From Verrucomicrobiota bacterium (GTDB lineage: Bacteria > Verrucomicrobiota > Verrucomicrobiia > Opitutales > Opitutaceae): a DNA stretch of 64,000 nt. The position numbers were made by a program, and so were the translations under genes. Position 1 is the first letter of the stretch, and the number at the start of each line of letters is the position of its first letter. Shown here piece after piece: positions 16,866-26,027 of this stretch. A model generated the notes under the pieces. It was given only the letters and a program-made list of their open reading frames with translations, did no database searches and was not told the DNA's origin. The DNA lies in the NCBI GenBank assembly GCA_023391285.1, contig JAEWBF010000041.1, forward strand, positions 18,262 through 82,261, in the 5' to 3' direction.

Positions 16866-16892
16866 AAAAAGCCGCGGGGTTAGCCGCGGCTT
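16866..16892 (-). terminator. Rho-independent terminator of the TonB receptor gene
   Basis: Arms AAGCCGCGG (16869-16877) and CCGCGGCTT (16884-16892) form a perfect 9-bp stem with a 6-base loop. Read on the minus strand the stem is followed by TTTTT, 40 bases past the receptor stop codon. The palindrome GTCAGC-GA-GCTGAC lies next to it (16903-16916), the same pairing seen at 57022-57072. Confidence 0.75.
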
Positions 16893-16931
16893 GGAGACAA
16901 ACGTCAGCGAGCTGACGGATGCGGGACAGGT

Positions 16932-19900
16932 TTAGAACGAGAACGTATTCGTGACCTGCCAGGACATGCCTTCGGTGATGCGTTGCGCGGCGATCACGCC
17001 GTCGGGGTTAACGGAGATGGGCGTGAGCCCGATCGATTCGCCGACGTTGCGGAGGTTCAGCTGAATGCGCCAGCGGATGTCTCGCGTGAGATCGCGCTGA
17101 TAGCCGATCCACAGATCGATGTGGTCTTCGGTTTCACCGTAGATCGGCTTTTGCACGTCGAGGCCGCTCGCGTCACTCTTCAGACCGTAGCCGAGGATCT
17201 GCTTGTCTTCCCAGCGATAGGCGCCGCCGACATTGAAGCCGCGGAAGGCGCCCTCGTTGAAGGTGTAGTTGGTGATCGCGCTGAAACGCCACGGCCGCAT
17301 TTCGGGGACTTGGAAACCGATCGATTCGCGCTGAAATTCGACCGCGGACATGATGTTGTCCGAGTAGTAGCGGCGGAGGGTGTTATCGCCGCCCCACCAC
17401 AGGCGGATGTCGCCGGCGGGGCCTTGGAGCCGCGACCATTGCTGTTCGATATAATCGAGCATGGGCTGGCCGAGGTTCTCGCGGTAGGCGTTGGTTTTCG
17501 CGGCGTTGATCTGGAGATTCCAATTCGGCGTCGGCGTCCAGTTCACCTCGATCTCGTAGCCCTCGGAGGTGTTGTCGATCGTGCCGTTGGGGCTGATGCC
17601 GTTGATCTGGCCGTTGTTTTGCGAGGAGAAGCCGGTGGTGTAGGTGCCGACGTTGAAACCGCTGGCGCGCGCGGCGTCGACGAGCGGCTGGATACTGCCG
17701 CTCGACTTGTAGGTCGCGTAGGCGGACTTCAGCGCCTGGACGTTCGCGTTGATGGCGTAGTTGGAGAAGAACTGTTCATCGATGCCGGCGAACCACGCGT
17801 CGATCGCAGCGGTTTGGGCGATGGTGCTCGGGTGGTTTTTGAAGGCGTCGGTGGTGGGCGCGTAATCGGGATTGCCGCCGTCGCCGGTGGCATCGATGCC
17901 AGCCCAGTTCCAATGCCACGACTGGTTGGGATCGAGCCCTTCGCGGCCGAAGAGATACATGAGCGCGTTGGCGGTGCCCCAGGCTTCGAGTTGGTAGAGG
18001 TAGTATTGATTCGAGCCGAGGATCGAGGAGCCGCCGGGCAGGTTGGCGTTCTTCACCTTGGTTTCGTATTTACCGACTTTGATGGTGAGCTTGTCGTCGA
18101 GCAGATTGACGACGATGCCGTAGTCCTTGCTTTCGGCGGAGGGATTATCGAGTGGCTCGCCGTCGTAGTTGTAGCGTGCTTCGACGCGGTTGTTTTCGCC
18201 GTAGTTATAGTAGGCGCTGACGCCGGAGAGGAACGGGGCGTTCTCCAGCCACGAGCGCGGCATGTGCGCAACGATGCCCCATGAGGTGGTGCGGCCGGTA
18301 TTCTCGAGAACCTGTTCGGTCTCGCCGACCTTGGTGGCGGAAATGCCGGTGGCATCTTTCGCGCCGGTGGCGGTGTAAGTCCGCAACTTGTCTTCGCGCC
18401 AACCGACGGTTGGCACGATGTTGCCGCCGAACAGGCGACCCTGCCACACCAGGCCGCGCGAGTCGACGATCTGGTCGGTCACGCCGTAGTTGGTGACGAG
18501 TTGCGCGAGATCGCCGTCGTCGGCGTTGAGGATATCGACGGGCGCCGTGGTGCGGCCGGTGTAGTTGAAAGGATTGTCGGCCTGCACACCGACGCCGCCG
18601 AGAAAGTTCACCCAGCGCGCGCCGGGATCGACGTAGCTGGCGGCGGACGGATCGCGTGAGGGCAGCCATTCGGTTTTGAAGTAGTCGACCGAGTAAGTGC
18701 CGGACGGATTGTAGTAGGTTTGGATGGGACCGAGGTTGAGGCCGCTGGCGCTCGTGCGGTCCCACAGCGGTTCGCTGAGATAGATGATGGGCGTGATGCC
18801 GCGGGTGGCGCCGGTGAGATTGGTGTCGGCGCCGGACACGGAGAGGCCGAGAGCCCAATCGTAGGGTGTGGCGCTCGGCGCCCATTGTGTTTTCTCCTCG
18901 TGACGCTCCTCGCGCGAAGCGAGGCCGGTGATCAGGTGAGTGCCGAGGATGCGGGCGAGCAGCGAATCGCGCCGCAGGAAATCGTGAGCGCGAAACTCGC
19001 CGAACGCGGTCAGGCGAAAGTTCTCACGCTCGCGGTCGGTGCGGTCGTTGTTGCTGAAGCTGCCGGCCGTGAAAGCGGCGCCGGCATTGGGGTTCACGTA
19101 GGGCTGCGAAGCCGACGGCGTGAATCCGATTGCCTGATACGTGCTGGGGTCGAGGAGGCCGTTGTCGGGATCGACGGCGCCGCTGTCGTCGGTGCGTTGA
19201 TATTGGGTGAGCTGGTTCTGGAGATTTTTGTTGATGTCGATCGAGATATACGGGCGGCTCCAGGTCGCGCCGGTGCGCCATTCGGAATAGCTCTGCTTGT
19301 CGTAAACGAACTCCACGCCGAGGCGGTTATCGAGGAAGGTTTGGGCGATGGAGAGGTTGGAGGCATCCCATTTCTGATGCTCCCGCTTGTTGTCGCCGTC
19401 GATCAGTTGATTATAGAAGTCGAAGATCGAACGGTCGGTGAGCGATTGGTCTTTATAGTAGCCGCGCGTCGCGAGCGGGTAGCGCGACGGCACGCCTTCC
19501 ACTTCGTCGATCTTGTCGATGGAGAGCGCATAGGCGTTCAAGCCGCCGACGCGCAACGGCGAGCCGTAGGGGATGTCGATGGCGTTATCGATGCCGCCGG
19601 AAGAGTCCAACGCGCCGGGGTGTTCGCGTGGGGCTTGGCGCGAAACGAAGAACGGGCGCGAGTCGCCATTTTTGAACCAGAAGCCGATGCCGCCATTGTT
19701 GAGGGCGCCGCCGTCGATCCCCGTCACGCCCGGTTGGTAGGGCAGGGGATTGCGCACGGTGTCGGCTACGCTGGCGAGCGAGCCGCGGCCCGGATCGCCG
19801 CCGCCGGTCTGGCTCCAGAGGAACATGTCGTAGACGCGTTTGCCGAAACCGATCTTGTTGGCGACGCCGTCGCCGGCGGCGTCTTCGAACCAGAGCGAAA

Positions 19901-20786
19901 TGCCGTCCTCGGGCGGCAGCATGCGCGGACGATTGGCCTTGATGCGGGCGTTCTCGTAGTTCGCGCGAATGGTCAACCGGCCGGCCCAGCTGTCGGGCAG
20001 CACCTGCGGTTGAAACGTCGCGGTCACATAGCCGCGGCGGTCGTCGTTGAAGGCGGGCTCTTGCCGGAACTTTTGATCGTTCGCGAGGCCGGCGGCGCGG
20101 ATGGCGAAGACGTCTTTGACCAGTTCGAGGTTGTAGTCGGCGACCCAGCGGAGGGAGCCATACTTGCCCACCTGGTTTTCGACCCGGCCGGAGTTGCCGT
20201 CGAAGCGCGCCGCGATGGTATTGGCATTGATGATACCCGCGGGGCTGCCGACGCCGAAGAGGATCGAGTTCGGCCCGCGCTGGATTTCGACGCGGTCGGT
20301 GTTGTAGCTATCCCACGGGATATCCGTGAGCATGAAGTTGCGGGTATTGTCGGCGGTATCCAAACCGCGGACACGCGTGTTGTTGCTGGGCGAGAGCAGC
20401 GCGCCGCGATCGCTGACGCCTTGCGCGTTGCCGAATCCGCCCCAGTTGCCGAAGAGGCCGCCGACTTCCGTGCTGGTGGTGTAGGTGAGGAGGTCGAGGT
20501 TGTTGTTGGAGCCGGTGTCGCGCAGGAACTGCGAGGTGACGACGCTGAGTGGTGAGGCGATGTCGCGCAGGTCGGTTTTGACGCGGGAGCCGGCGAGGGT
20601 GGAGGTTGCTCGATAGCTGCCGGTGTCCTCGGTGGATTCGACGACGAACGGGGAAAGGACAACGACGTCCTCGCTCTCGCCCGGCGGTGGAGCCGGGGGA
20701 GCGACCTGAGCGAAGGAACGACCGGAGAAGAGTGCCAGCGCCGCAACGGACGCGAGCACGAGTCTGGGGTTGGTAGCGGTGTTCAT
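16932..20786 (-). CDS. Large TonB-dependent outer membrane receptor
   Basis: This 1284-residue protein has a signal peptide (LVLASVAALALFSGRSFAQ). A short linker with VVLSPFVVESTED follows, then a plug domain (SRVKTDLRDIASPLSVVTSQFLRDTG ... NNTRVRGLDTADNTRNF ... DRVEIQRGPNSILFGVGSPAGIINANT). The rest is a 22-strand beta-barrel ending in Trp-Gln-Val-Thr-Asn-Thr-Phe-Ser-Phe, the aromatic C-terminus expected for BAM recognition. It is far longer than typical siderophore receptors, as is common in Opitutus-like Verrucomicrobia. The ligand is unknown; adjacent glycosidase genes suggest, but do not show, oligosaccharide uptake. The ATG at 20786 precedes the signal peptide; a terminator follows at 16866-16892. 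Confidence 0.93.
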   Translation of the reverse strand: MNTATNPRLVLASVAALALFSGRSFAQVAPPAPPPGESEDVVVLSPFVVESTEDTGSYRATSTLAGSRVKTDLRDIASPLSVVTSQFLRDTGSNNNLDLLTYTTSTEVGGLFGNWGGFGNAQGVSDRGALLSPSNNTRVRGLDTADNTRNFMLTDIPWDSYNTDRVEIQRGPNSILFGVGSPAGIINANTIAARFDGNSGRVENQVGKYGSLRWVADYNLELVKDVFAIRAAGLANDQKFRQEPAFNDDRRGYVTATFQPQVLPDSWAGRLTIRANYENARIKANRPRMLPPEDGISLWFEDAAGDGVANKIGFGKRVYDMFLWSQTGGGDPGRGSLASVADTVRNPLPYQPGVTGIDGGALNNGGIGFWFKNGDSRPFFVSRQAPREHPGALDSSGGIDNAIDIPYGSPLRVGGLNAYALSIDKIDEVEGVPSRYPLATRGYYKDQSLTDRSIFDFYNQLIDGDNKREHQKWDASNLSIAQTFLDNRLGVEFVYDKQSYSEWRTGATWSRPYISIDINKNLQNQLTQYQRTDDSGAVDPDNGLLDPSTYQAIGFTPSASQPYVNPNAGAAFTAGSFSNNDRTDRERENFRLTAFGEFRAHDFLRRDSLLARILGTHLITGLASREERHEEKTQWAPSATPYDWALGLSVSGADTNLTGATRGITPIIYLSEPLWDRTSASGLNLGPIQTYYNPSGTYSVDYFKTEWLPSRDPSAASYVDPGARWVNFLGGVGVQADNPFNYTGRTTAPVDILNADDGDLAQLVTNYGVTDQIVDSRGLVWQGRLFGGNIVPTVGWREDKLRTYTATGAKDATGISATKVGETEQVLENTGRTTSWGIVAHMPRSWLENAPFLSGVSAYYNYGENNRVEARYNYDGEPLDNPSAESKDYGIVVNLLDDKLTIKVGKYETKVKNANLPGGSSILGSNQYYLYQLEAWGTANALMYLFGREGLDPNQSWHWNWAGIDATGDGGNPDYAPTTDAFKNHPSTIAQTAAIDAWFAGIDEQFFSNYAINANVQALKSAYATYKSSGSIQPLVDAARASGFNVGTYTTGFSSQNNGQINGISPNGTIDNTSEGYEIEVNWTPTPNWNLQINAAKTNAYRENLGQPMLDYIEQQWSRLQGPAGDIRLWWGGDNTLRRYYSDNIMSAVEFQRESIGFQVPEMRPWRFSAITNYTFNEGAFRGFNVGGAYRWEDKQILGYGLKSDASGLDVQKPIYGETEDHIDLWIGYQRDLTRDIRWRIQLNLRNVGESIGLTPISVNPDGVIAAQRITEGMSWQVTNTFSF

Positions 20787-21672
20787 AGTTTGGTTTTGCT
20801 TGGTTAGACGTGCGCCTCGAGGACGCGCGAAAATGGGTCGGTCATCGCAGTGAAACACAGAGCGGCAGCGTCCGCCGATGGGATGCGAGGACGGTGGGCA
20901 GCGCGGATGAAGCAGAGCCGAGCAGCTTCATGAGGGGTAGTTGGGGTGAGTTGCTGGGAGGCAACAGGGCTGACGCGGCTATTCGTGTCGTGTCATAATT
21001 CCTGCGCAATGCTTTCGGGTGCTCCGAAAACCCTAAAGAAGACTACGAAATGAGGTAACTGGGAGAACGTAGAGGGGCGGACAGGATTTGGTTCGCGTCG
21101 TTTGCGGAGGTCTTCATCGGGGCCAGCAGAAGCGCGGGGACGCGTGTCGATAGCATGTTGGTTGGGGTGTGGGGGGACACCTGACGGTGTTTACCTCGCG
21201 ATGGGGCATGCGTCGCGGAGGCGCGGCTACTATAGCCAGGGAAGCCTTCCCTGGGAATGAGTTCAGTTTCGCGCTGGTTGAGCTTTTTTGCTGCGTGCGG
21301 GACACGGAAGCCTCACTGGGTTTTCGCTTCGCCCAGCGGACGGGGCCGGGGTAACACACAGAGGCCCGAGGCATGAAGAAAGACTCTGTGCCTCGGCCGT
21401 GTGGCGTGACGCGTTGAAGCGCAACGAGCCGTTTTTGTCGTCGGGTCGCTTGTGTGTGACGCCGACCCAAATCACGAAGGCCTCGCGCGCTTGGGTTCTG
21501 TGCGATATTTTGGCTCGTTTTCCGAAATGCAGGCGTTCAGCGTTTGGGCTCCTCCAGCTTCCTGCCCTTGAGCCCGTCCTGCTCGACCTCGTTTTGGTTT
21601 TGCCCGCGCGCCGCCTGGTTCGCGTGCGGGAGAGGCGGGTGCCGTCGAAGCGTGCTTCGACTCACGGTCTCG
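20787..21672. other. 886-base region without a convincing gene, upstream of TonB receptor
   Basis: No gene was supported on either strand. The part nearest 20787 should hold the receptor promoter, but no clear -35/-10 pair was identified. A perfect 19-base palindrome lies at 21236-21254. A degenerate copy of the dispersed repeat (GCGTTTGGGCTCCTCCAGC...) lies at about 21530-21620, just before the small reading frame at 21673. Confidence 0.5.
21236..21254. repeat. Perfect 9+1+9 palindrome
   Basis: CCAGGGAAG-C-CTTCCCTGG is a perfect inverted repeat with a single central base, in otherwise featureless sequence. It could be a repeat-family end or an operator; nothing nearby settles which. Confidence 0.5.
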
Positions 21673-21840
21673 ATGCGTAAACCACTACTCCTCGCTGCCG
21701 CGGGCGTGGTCGCCTGCTTGATCGGTGTTGGTGGAGATGTCGCGACGGGCAAAGCGACGAACTACGAAGGTTCCGTGCAGGTGAAGTTGCTTTCGTTCAA
21801 TGCCAATAACGAAGTCAGCTTCTTCTTGATCGCACGGTAG
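21673..21840 (+). CDS. Possible small secreted protein (55 residues)
   Basis: The frame from ATG 21673 encodes MRKPLLLAAAGVVACLIGVGG followed by about 34 mostly polar residues ending SFFLIAR. The N-terminus is a good signal peptide or lipoprotein-like helix (Cys at position 15). No ribosome binding site is obvious and no family is recognised. It follows a degenerate dispersed repeat, so it may be the remnant of a longer gene. Low confidence. Confidence 0.35.
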   Translation: MRKPLLLAAAGVVACLIGVGGDVATGKATNYEGSVQVKLLSFNANNEVSFFLIAR

Positions 21841-21911
21841 GTCTGCGTCCAACGATCCGCCTTCTACCTATCTCCGGTCAGGCCGTCGGCCGGGTTAATT
21901 CTATACTACTT

Positions 21912-22841
21912 ATGTTACCCCCAAACACCGTCCGCTCGCTCCGTTTCTTATTCCTACTCTTCTGTCCGGCCGTCGTCGCCCTGGCGGCGGAAGCTCCCGC
22001 GGAGGAAGCTCCGCCGCAGACCCGCGAGGAGGCGTTCGAGCGGGCGGGAGTGAAGCTCGAACGCGGGCCGGCGACCGTGGTGTTGGGCAAGACGGCGGAG
22101 ATCAAGCTGCCGGAGAATTACGCCTTCGTAGGCGAGGACTCGTTGGATCGGTTTTACGAGCTCACTCAAAACGTGCGCAGTGGAAACGAAGTCGGGGTGC
22201 TCATGGCGCCGAGCGGCTGGATGTTGTTCTTCGACTACGACGAGATTGGGTATGTGAAGGATGACGACAAGGATCAGCTCGATGCGGCGAAGCTGATGGC
22301 GACGATGCGGGAGAACCAGGCGGCGGCGAACGAGAAGCGGAGCGCGCGCGGTTGGGACCAGATGAAACTCGTGGGCTGGGCCACGCAGCCTTATTACGAT
22401 AGCACCTCGAAGAACCTCAAGTGGGCGCTCAATCTCTCGTCTTCACAGGACGGATACAAGGAAGTGTGGATCAACGAGAACATCCGCATCCTCGGCCGCG
22501 GCGGCGTGATGAATGTGACGCTCGTGAGCGACGTGACGAACTTCAAGACTGCGGAAGCGGAGGCCGATCAGTTGCTCGCGACGAACTTCGGTTATGTGGC
22601 GGGGCACAAATACTCGGAGTTCAAAGCCGGCGACAAAGTGGCGAAGTATGGTTTGACGGCGCTGGTGCTCGGCGGCGGTGCAGCGGCGGCGGCGAAGCTC
22701 GGGTTGCTCGCGAAGCTCGGTGCGTTTTTTGGCAAGGCGTGGAAGCTCGTCGTCGGCGCGTTGATCGTCGTGTTCATGGGCATAAAGAAGCTTCTCAACA
22801 AGGTGACGGGCGCGCGTCCCGCGGAAGAGAATCAATCGTAG
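21912..22841 (+). CDS. DUF2167 membrane-anchored protein
   Basis: This 309-residue protein has a signal peptide (FLFLLFCPAVVALAAEAP). The long extracytoplasmic domain contains the DUF2167 signatures GPATVVLGKTAEIKLPENYAFV, GNEVGVLMAP-SGWMLFFDYDEIGYVKDDD, GWATQPYYDSTSKNLKWALNL and LGRGGVMNVTLVSD. It ends in two C-terminal hydrophobic segments (GLTALVLGGGAAAAAKLGLLAKLG and LVVGALIVVFMGIKKLL). The family has no established function. The next gene starts 17 bases downstream and an M50 protease follows, so an operon 21912-25036 is likely. Confidence 0.88.
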   Translation: MLPPNTVRSLRFLFLLFCPAVVALAAEAPAEEAPPQTREEAFERAGVKLERGPATVVLGKTAEIKLPENYAFVGEDSLDRFYELTQNVRSGNEVGVLMAPSGWMLFFDYDEIGYVKDDDKDQLDAAKLMATMRENQAAANEKRSARGWDQMKLVGWATQPYYDSTSKNLKWALNLSSSQDGYKEVWINENIRILGRGGVMNVTLVSDVTNFKTAEAEADQLLATNFGYVAGHKYSEFKAGDKVAKYGLTALVLGGGAAAAAKLGLLAKLGAFFGKAWKLVVGALIVVFMGIKKLLNKVTGARPAEENQS

Positions 22842-22858
22842 TGCGGTCCACCTGACGC

Positions 22859-23989
22859 ATGGCTGAATGGGGCGGATTTCTGCTGATCTTTTGGACGCTC
22901 TGGGGCGTCGATCAACTGAAGGTCAGCCGCCGCAATCAGTTCAATATCGTCGCGTGGGGGCGCCGCGTTCGCGTCGGATATGGACGACTTTGTTTCGCTG
23001 GTTGGTGGCCGGGCAGTTGGCGCGCGCTGGTCGCGGACGTGCCGTTTTCGGTTTCGCCGGCGGGCATCACGAACCGCGGCGCGGGACAACTCGCGCGGCC
23101 CGTCGAGGGGCCGGCGGTCGCGCAGGTCTGGCGTTGGGAAGAGATTCAGTCGGCCACAACGGAGAAAGGATGGATCTATGTAAATGGCGCGCGGTTTTGT
23201 CCGGACACCGGACATCTTTCGCCGAGAGAGCTGCAGGCGATCGCGAAGAAGCCGGAATTCGAGCGGGGGCGTTACTTGCAACAGGTCATCGCGCGATGGA
23301 TGCGGCCGGCACATTTGCGGCGACGCGCGAAAGTGCTCACGACGCGGACGGCGTGGCCGGCGGCGCTCAATATCACGTTGCTGCTGCTGCTGCTCGTGTT
23401 CACGGCGTATTTGGCGCGGGACCAGATTCCGGTGCCGGGATCGTGGGTGGAGATGGTGACGCGAGCGCTGCCGCTGTGGCTGGGATATGCGCTGCTGTTG
23501 CACGTCGCCGGTGTGGTGCTGTCGTGGCGCGCAACGCGGCCGCTGCGGGTGCGCGCTCAGGATGGACGCGCGGTGGCGTTGTTCAGCGCGCTCATGTTGC
23601 CGCCGCAAGCGTTGCGTTTGCGCTCGCTGGTGGGGACGGGTTTTTTTCCGCCGCAGCATCCGTTGAGCTACATCCTCGCGTTCGAAACGGCTGAACGTCG
23701 TCAATACGCCTTCAACGTCTGGGCCGATCTGCGTTGGCCGGTTGGTTCGGAAAACGATCCGCCGCTCGCGGGAGAAATTAGCGCGTGGTTTCGGCAGGCG
23801 CTCGAGGAAGCGTTGAGGCCATTCTTGCGAGCGGCGGGGATCGAGGAGGAAGATCTTTTCGCGCGACCGATCGCGGAGAGTGCTGCGTGTTGTCGTTATT
23901 GTCCGCGTTGTCGCGACCAGTTTATCGAGGCGCGCGAGCGCTGCGCGCACGGCGTGACTTTATTGCCGTTGAAGAAGGAAGAAGGCTAG
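22859..23989 (+). CDS. Membrane protein of unknown function with Cys-rich C-terminus
   Basis: The 376-residue product has two to three central membrane segments (about 165-185, 200-225) flanked by hydrophilic parts and a possible N-terminal helix. Near the C-terminus it has the cluster CCRYCPRCRDQFIEARERCAHG (residues about 345-366), whose CxxCxxC arrangement resembles a zinc ribbon or metal site. I do not recognise the family. It lies 17 bases after the DUF2167 gene and 54 bases before the M50 protease gene, which suggests shared expression. Confidence 0.75.
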   Translation: MAEWGGFLLIFWTLWGVDQLKVSRRNQFNIVAWGRRVRVGYGRLCFAGWWPGSWRALVADVPFSVSPAGITNRGAGQLARPVEGPAVAQVWRWEEIQSATTEKGWIYVNGARFCPDTGHLSPRELQAIAKKPEFERGRYLQQVIARWMRPAHLRRRAKVLTTRTAWPAALNITLLLLLLVFTAYLARDQIPVPGSWVEMVTRALPLWLGYALLLHVAGVVLSWRATRPLRVRAQDGRAVALFSALMLPPQALRLRSLVGTGFFPPQHPLSYILAFETAERRQYAFNVWADLRWPVGSENDPPLAGEISAWFRQALEEALRPFLRAAGIEEEDLFARPIAESAACCRYCPRCRDQFIEARERCAHGVTLLPLKKEEG

Positions 23990-24043
23990 TCGCGGGCGCG
24001 CACGACTATACGGTGTCGATTCTTCCGAGTTCATTTCGTTATT

Positions 24044-25036
24044 ATGAAACCCTATGACGCCCCAACGGGCGCGAACCCCACGTCGTCCATTTCGGCACCT
24101 CCCTTGATGCCGGCTGTTGCGCTCACGGATGAGGCGCTCTTGGCGGCGGTGCAGGCGCGCGGGGAGGACACGGGCAAATCGTTTTCTCCGCAGACGCTGG
24201 TGGTCACGGCGCTTCTGTTTCTCGCGCTGGGCGGACTGAGCTGGGGTTGGGAGTCCGTGGTGTATCTGGCGATCGCGATTTTGCTGCACGAACTCGGGCA
24301 CGTGCTCGCGATGCGATGGTTTGGCTACAAGAACGTTCGCATGCTCTTCCTGCCGCTCTTCGGTGGGTTGGCGACGGGCGAACCGCGCGAGTTGGACGCG
24401 ACGAAGAATGCGCTCGTTTCGCTGGCTGGCCCGGTCTTCGGGCTTGCGAGCGTGGTAGTCGCGGCGACGGCGGCGATGTGGTTGGAGAATCCTGCCTGGC
24501 TGGTGGAGTTCGCGTGGGTGTCATTAATCGTGAACGCCTTTAACCTGCTGCCCTTCGTGCCGCTCGATGGCGGGCAATTCACGAACGACGCGCTGTTCTC
24601 CCGAGTGCCGGTGTTGGAGCTGATCTTCCGGCTCATCGCGATCGCGGGGCTGGCCTGGATGACGATCGCGTGGGAGACCTGGCTGCTCGGGCTGGTGGCG
24701 TTCTCGATGCTGCTCACGACGCAGTTTGCGTATCGACGCGCGCGCCTGGTTCGGGACGCACGCCGCGATCCGCGCTGGCAAACGCGTGAGCTCGATGGCG
24801 AAGCGGTGGCAGAGCTGCGCGCGATCGTTGCGAAGATGTTCAATGGTATGCCGGAATCGAAGTATCAGCCGAAGCTCGCCGAGCATGTGCACGGGGTATG
24901 GCTCGAGATTCGAAAACGATTTCCTGGGTCGGGCGGGACGGTCGCGCTCCTCGCGGCGTATGGTTTTGTAAGTGTGATCTGCGTCCCCGTGTTGGGTATG
25001 CTGCTCGCCTACTATCTGCCGCGTCCAACGTTTTGA
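24044..25036 (+). CDS. Site-2 protease family (M50) intramembrane metallopeptidase
   Basis: The 330-residue polytopic protein has the zinc motif HELGH (H82, E83, H86) inside a hydrophobic helix, and the distal NLLPFVPLDGGQ motif (D175 as third zinc ligand). These define the M50/S2P family, which cleaves substrates within or near the membrane. It lacks a PDZ domain and has an extra C-terminal cytoplasmic part (about 230-300) plus a last helix. It is likely cotranscribed with the DUF2167 and Cys-rich membrane protein genes. The substrate is unknown; either neighbour is a candidate. Confidence 0.9.
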   Translation: MKPYDAPTGANPTSSISAPPLMPAVALTDEALLAAVQARGEDTGKSFSPQTLVVTALLFLALGGLSWGWESVVYLAIAILLHELGHVLAMRWFGYKNVRMLFLPLFGGLATGEPRELDATKNALVSLAGPVFGLASVVVAATAAMWLENPAWLVEFAWVSLIVNAFNLLPFVPLDGGQFTNDALFSRVPVLELIFRLIAIAGLAWMTIAWETWLLGLVAFSMLLTTQFAYRRARLVRDARRDPRWQTRELDGEAVAELRAIVAKMFNGMPESKYQPKLAEHVHGVWLEIRKRFPGSGGTVALLAAYGFVSVICVPVLGMLLAYYLPRPTF

Positions 25037-25099
25037 CAAAGCGGCGCGACGACGGGGGCACTCGCGGTTTCGTCGCTGCCGCACGCGATCGCGGCACGG

Positions 25100-25276
25100 T
25101 CAGCGCACCGAGGCGCTCCGTTGCGAGGAGTCGGCGATGTAGCGGTCGACGGCCGCTTCGGTGATCACGTAGTGCCATCGGTCACCGATTTTCTGATACA
25201 AGGTGCCGTCCTTCGGGGTCCCGGACTCGTCGCCGTGCGCGACATAGCGTTGAAGCAGTTCAGCATGGGAAGCCAT
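25100..25276 (-). CDS. Small hypothetical protein (58 residues)
   Basis: Reading the minus strand from ATG 25276 gives a clean soluble 58-residue protein starting MASHAELLQRYVAHGDESG. It continues with DGTLYQKIGDRWHYVITEAAVDRYIAD and stops at TGA 25100-25102. The amino acid composition is balanced and there is no low-complexity or Arg-rich shadow character, so it looks like a genuine small gene. No family is recognised. It lies convergent to the M50 protease gene and divergent from the SnoaL-like gene. Confidence 0.6.
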   Translation of the reverse strand: MASHAELLQRYVAHGDESGTPKDGTLYQKIGDRWHYVITEAAVDRYIADSSQRSASVR

Positions 25277-25494
25277 TGGGGTTTCACTTCTCTACAGCAC
25301 GCCGAATTGAAACCGCACAAAAAACGTCGGATTAATGAAGTGGGAGCCGATCCGATGGTCGGTGATGTGGCGCTCGAAGATCGAAGCGGTTCCGGTGCTT
25401 TCGCGACGGTGAGATATCGCGGAATTGCTCTTGTTGTGAGCTCCTGCCAAACCCGATTCGTCCAGCCCGAGGCACCGTAAACAAAGGACGTATC

Positions 25495-26004
25495 ATGAGA
25501 ACACTTCTCCGGGCGATGGCGGTGGCTGCTTTGGCAGCTGCTATATTAGGCATACCACGTGGATCGGCGGCCGAAATCGCGGACCACGCGGCTGACGAAG
25601 CGGCGATCAAGGAACTCGGTCGAAAATGGCAGGACGCCTGGAACAGGCGCGACGCGGATGCGCTCACGGCGCTGCTCGCCGAAGACGTCGACTTCGTCAC
25701 GGTGCTCGGGCCGCGCGGGTGGATGAAAGGTCACGCGCAATTCAAAGAGGCCCATGCGCGGATGTTCACGACGCTCTTTACTGATAGCCATTGGACGAGC
25801 CGTGAAATGCACGTGAAGTTCATCCGGCCTGACCTGGCGATTCAGCGGGTATTGTGGTCGACAACGGGAGATCGCGTGCGCCACGTGAAACATGGCGAGC
25901 CTCGCAATGGAATCTTCACCTGGGTTGTCGAGAAGCGAAATGGAAACTGGCTGATCATCGCTTCGCAGAATACCGAGAGCATGCCGATCCTGCGGGGACA
26001 GTGA
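25495..26004 (+). CDS. Secreted SgcJ/EcaC-type SnoaL-like (NTF2 fold) protein
   Basis: This 169-residue protein has a signal peptide (MAVAALAAAILGIPRGSAAE). An NTF2-like cone domain follows: DEAAIKELGRKWQDAWNRRDADALTALLAEDVDFVTVLG, then VKFIRPDLAIQRVLWST and FTWVVEKRNGNWLIIASQNTE. This is the SgcJ/EcaC/DUF4440 pattern. Members include isomerases, cyclases and proteins with no known activity; the export signal makes a biosynthetic role less likely. The gene stands alone between divergent and convergent neighbours. Confidence 0.85.
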   Translation: MRTLLRAMAVAALAAAILGIPRGSAAEIADHAADEAAIKELGRKWQDAWNRRDADALTALLAEDVDFVTVLGPRGWMKGHAQFKEAHARMFTTLFTDSHWTSREMHVKFIRPDLAIQRVLWSTTGDRVRHVKHGEPRNGIFTWVVEKRNGNWLIIASQNTESMPILRGQ

Positions 26005-26027
26005 CCGGTAATTCCAAGCCGGTGCTG

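Noticed and set aside
18720..20555. Plus-strand reading frame opposite the TonB receptor
   Set aside because: Acidic, Val/Gly/Ala-rich shadow composition; the receptor on the other strand has signal peptide, plug and barrel.
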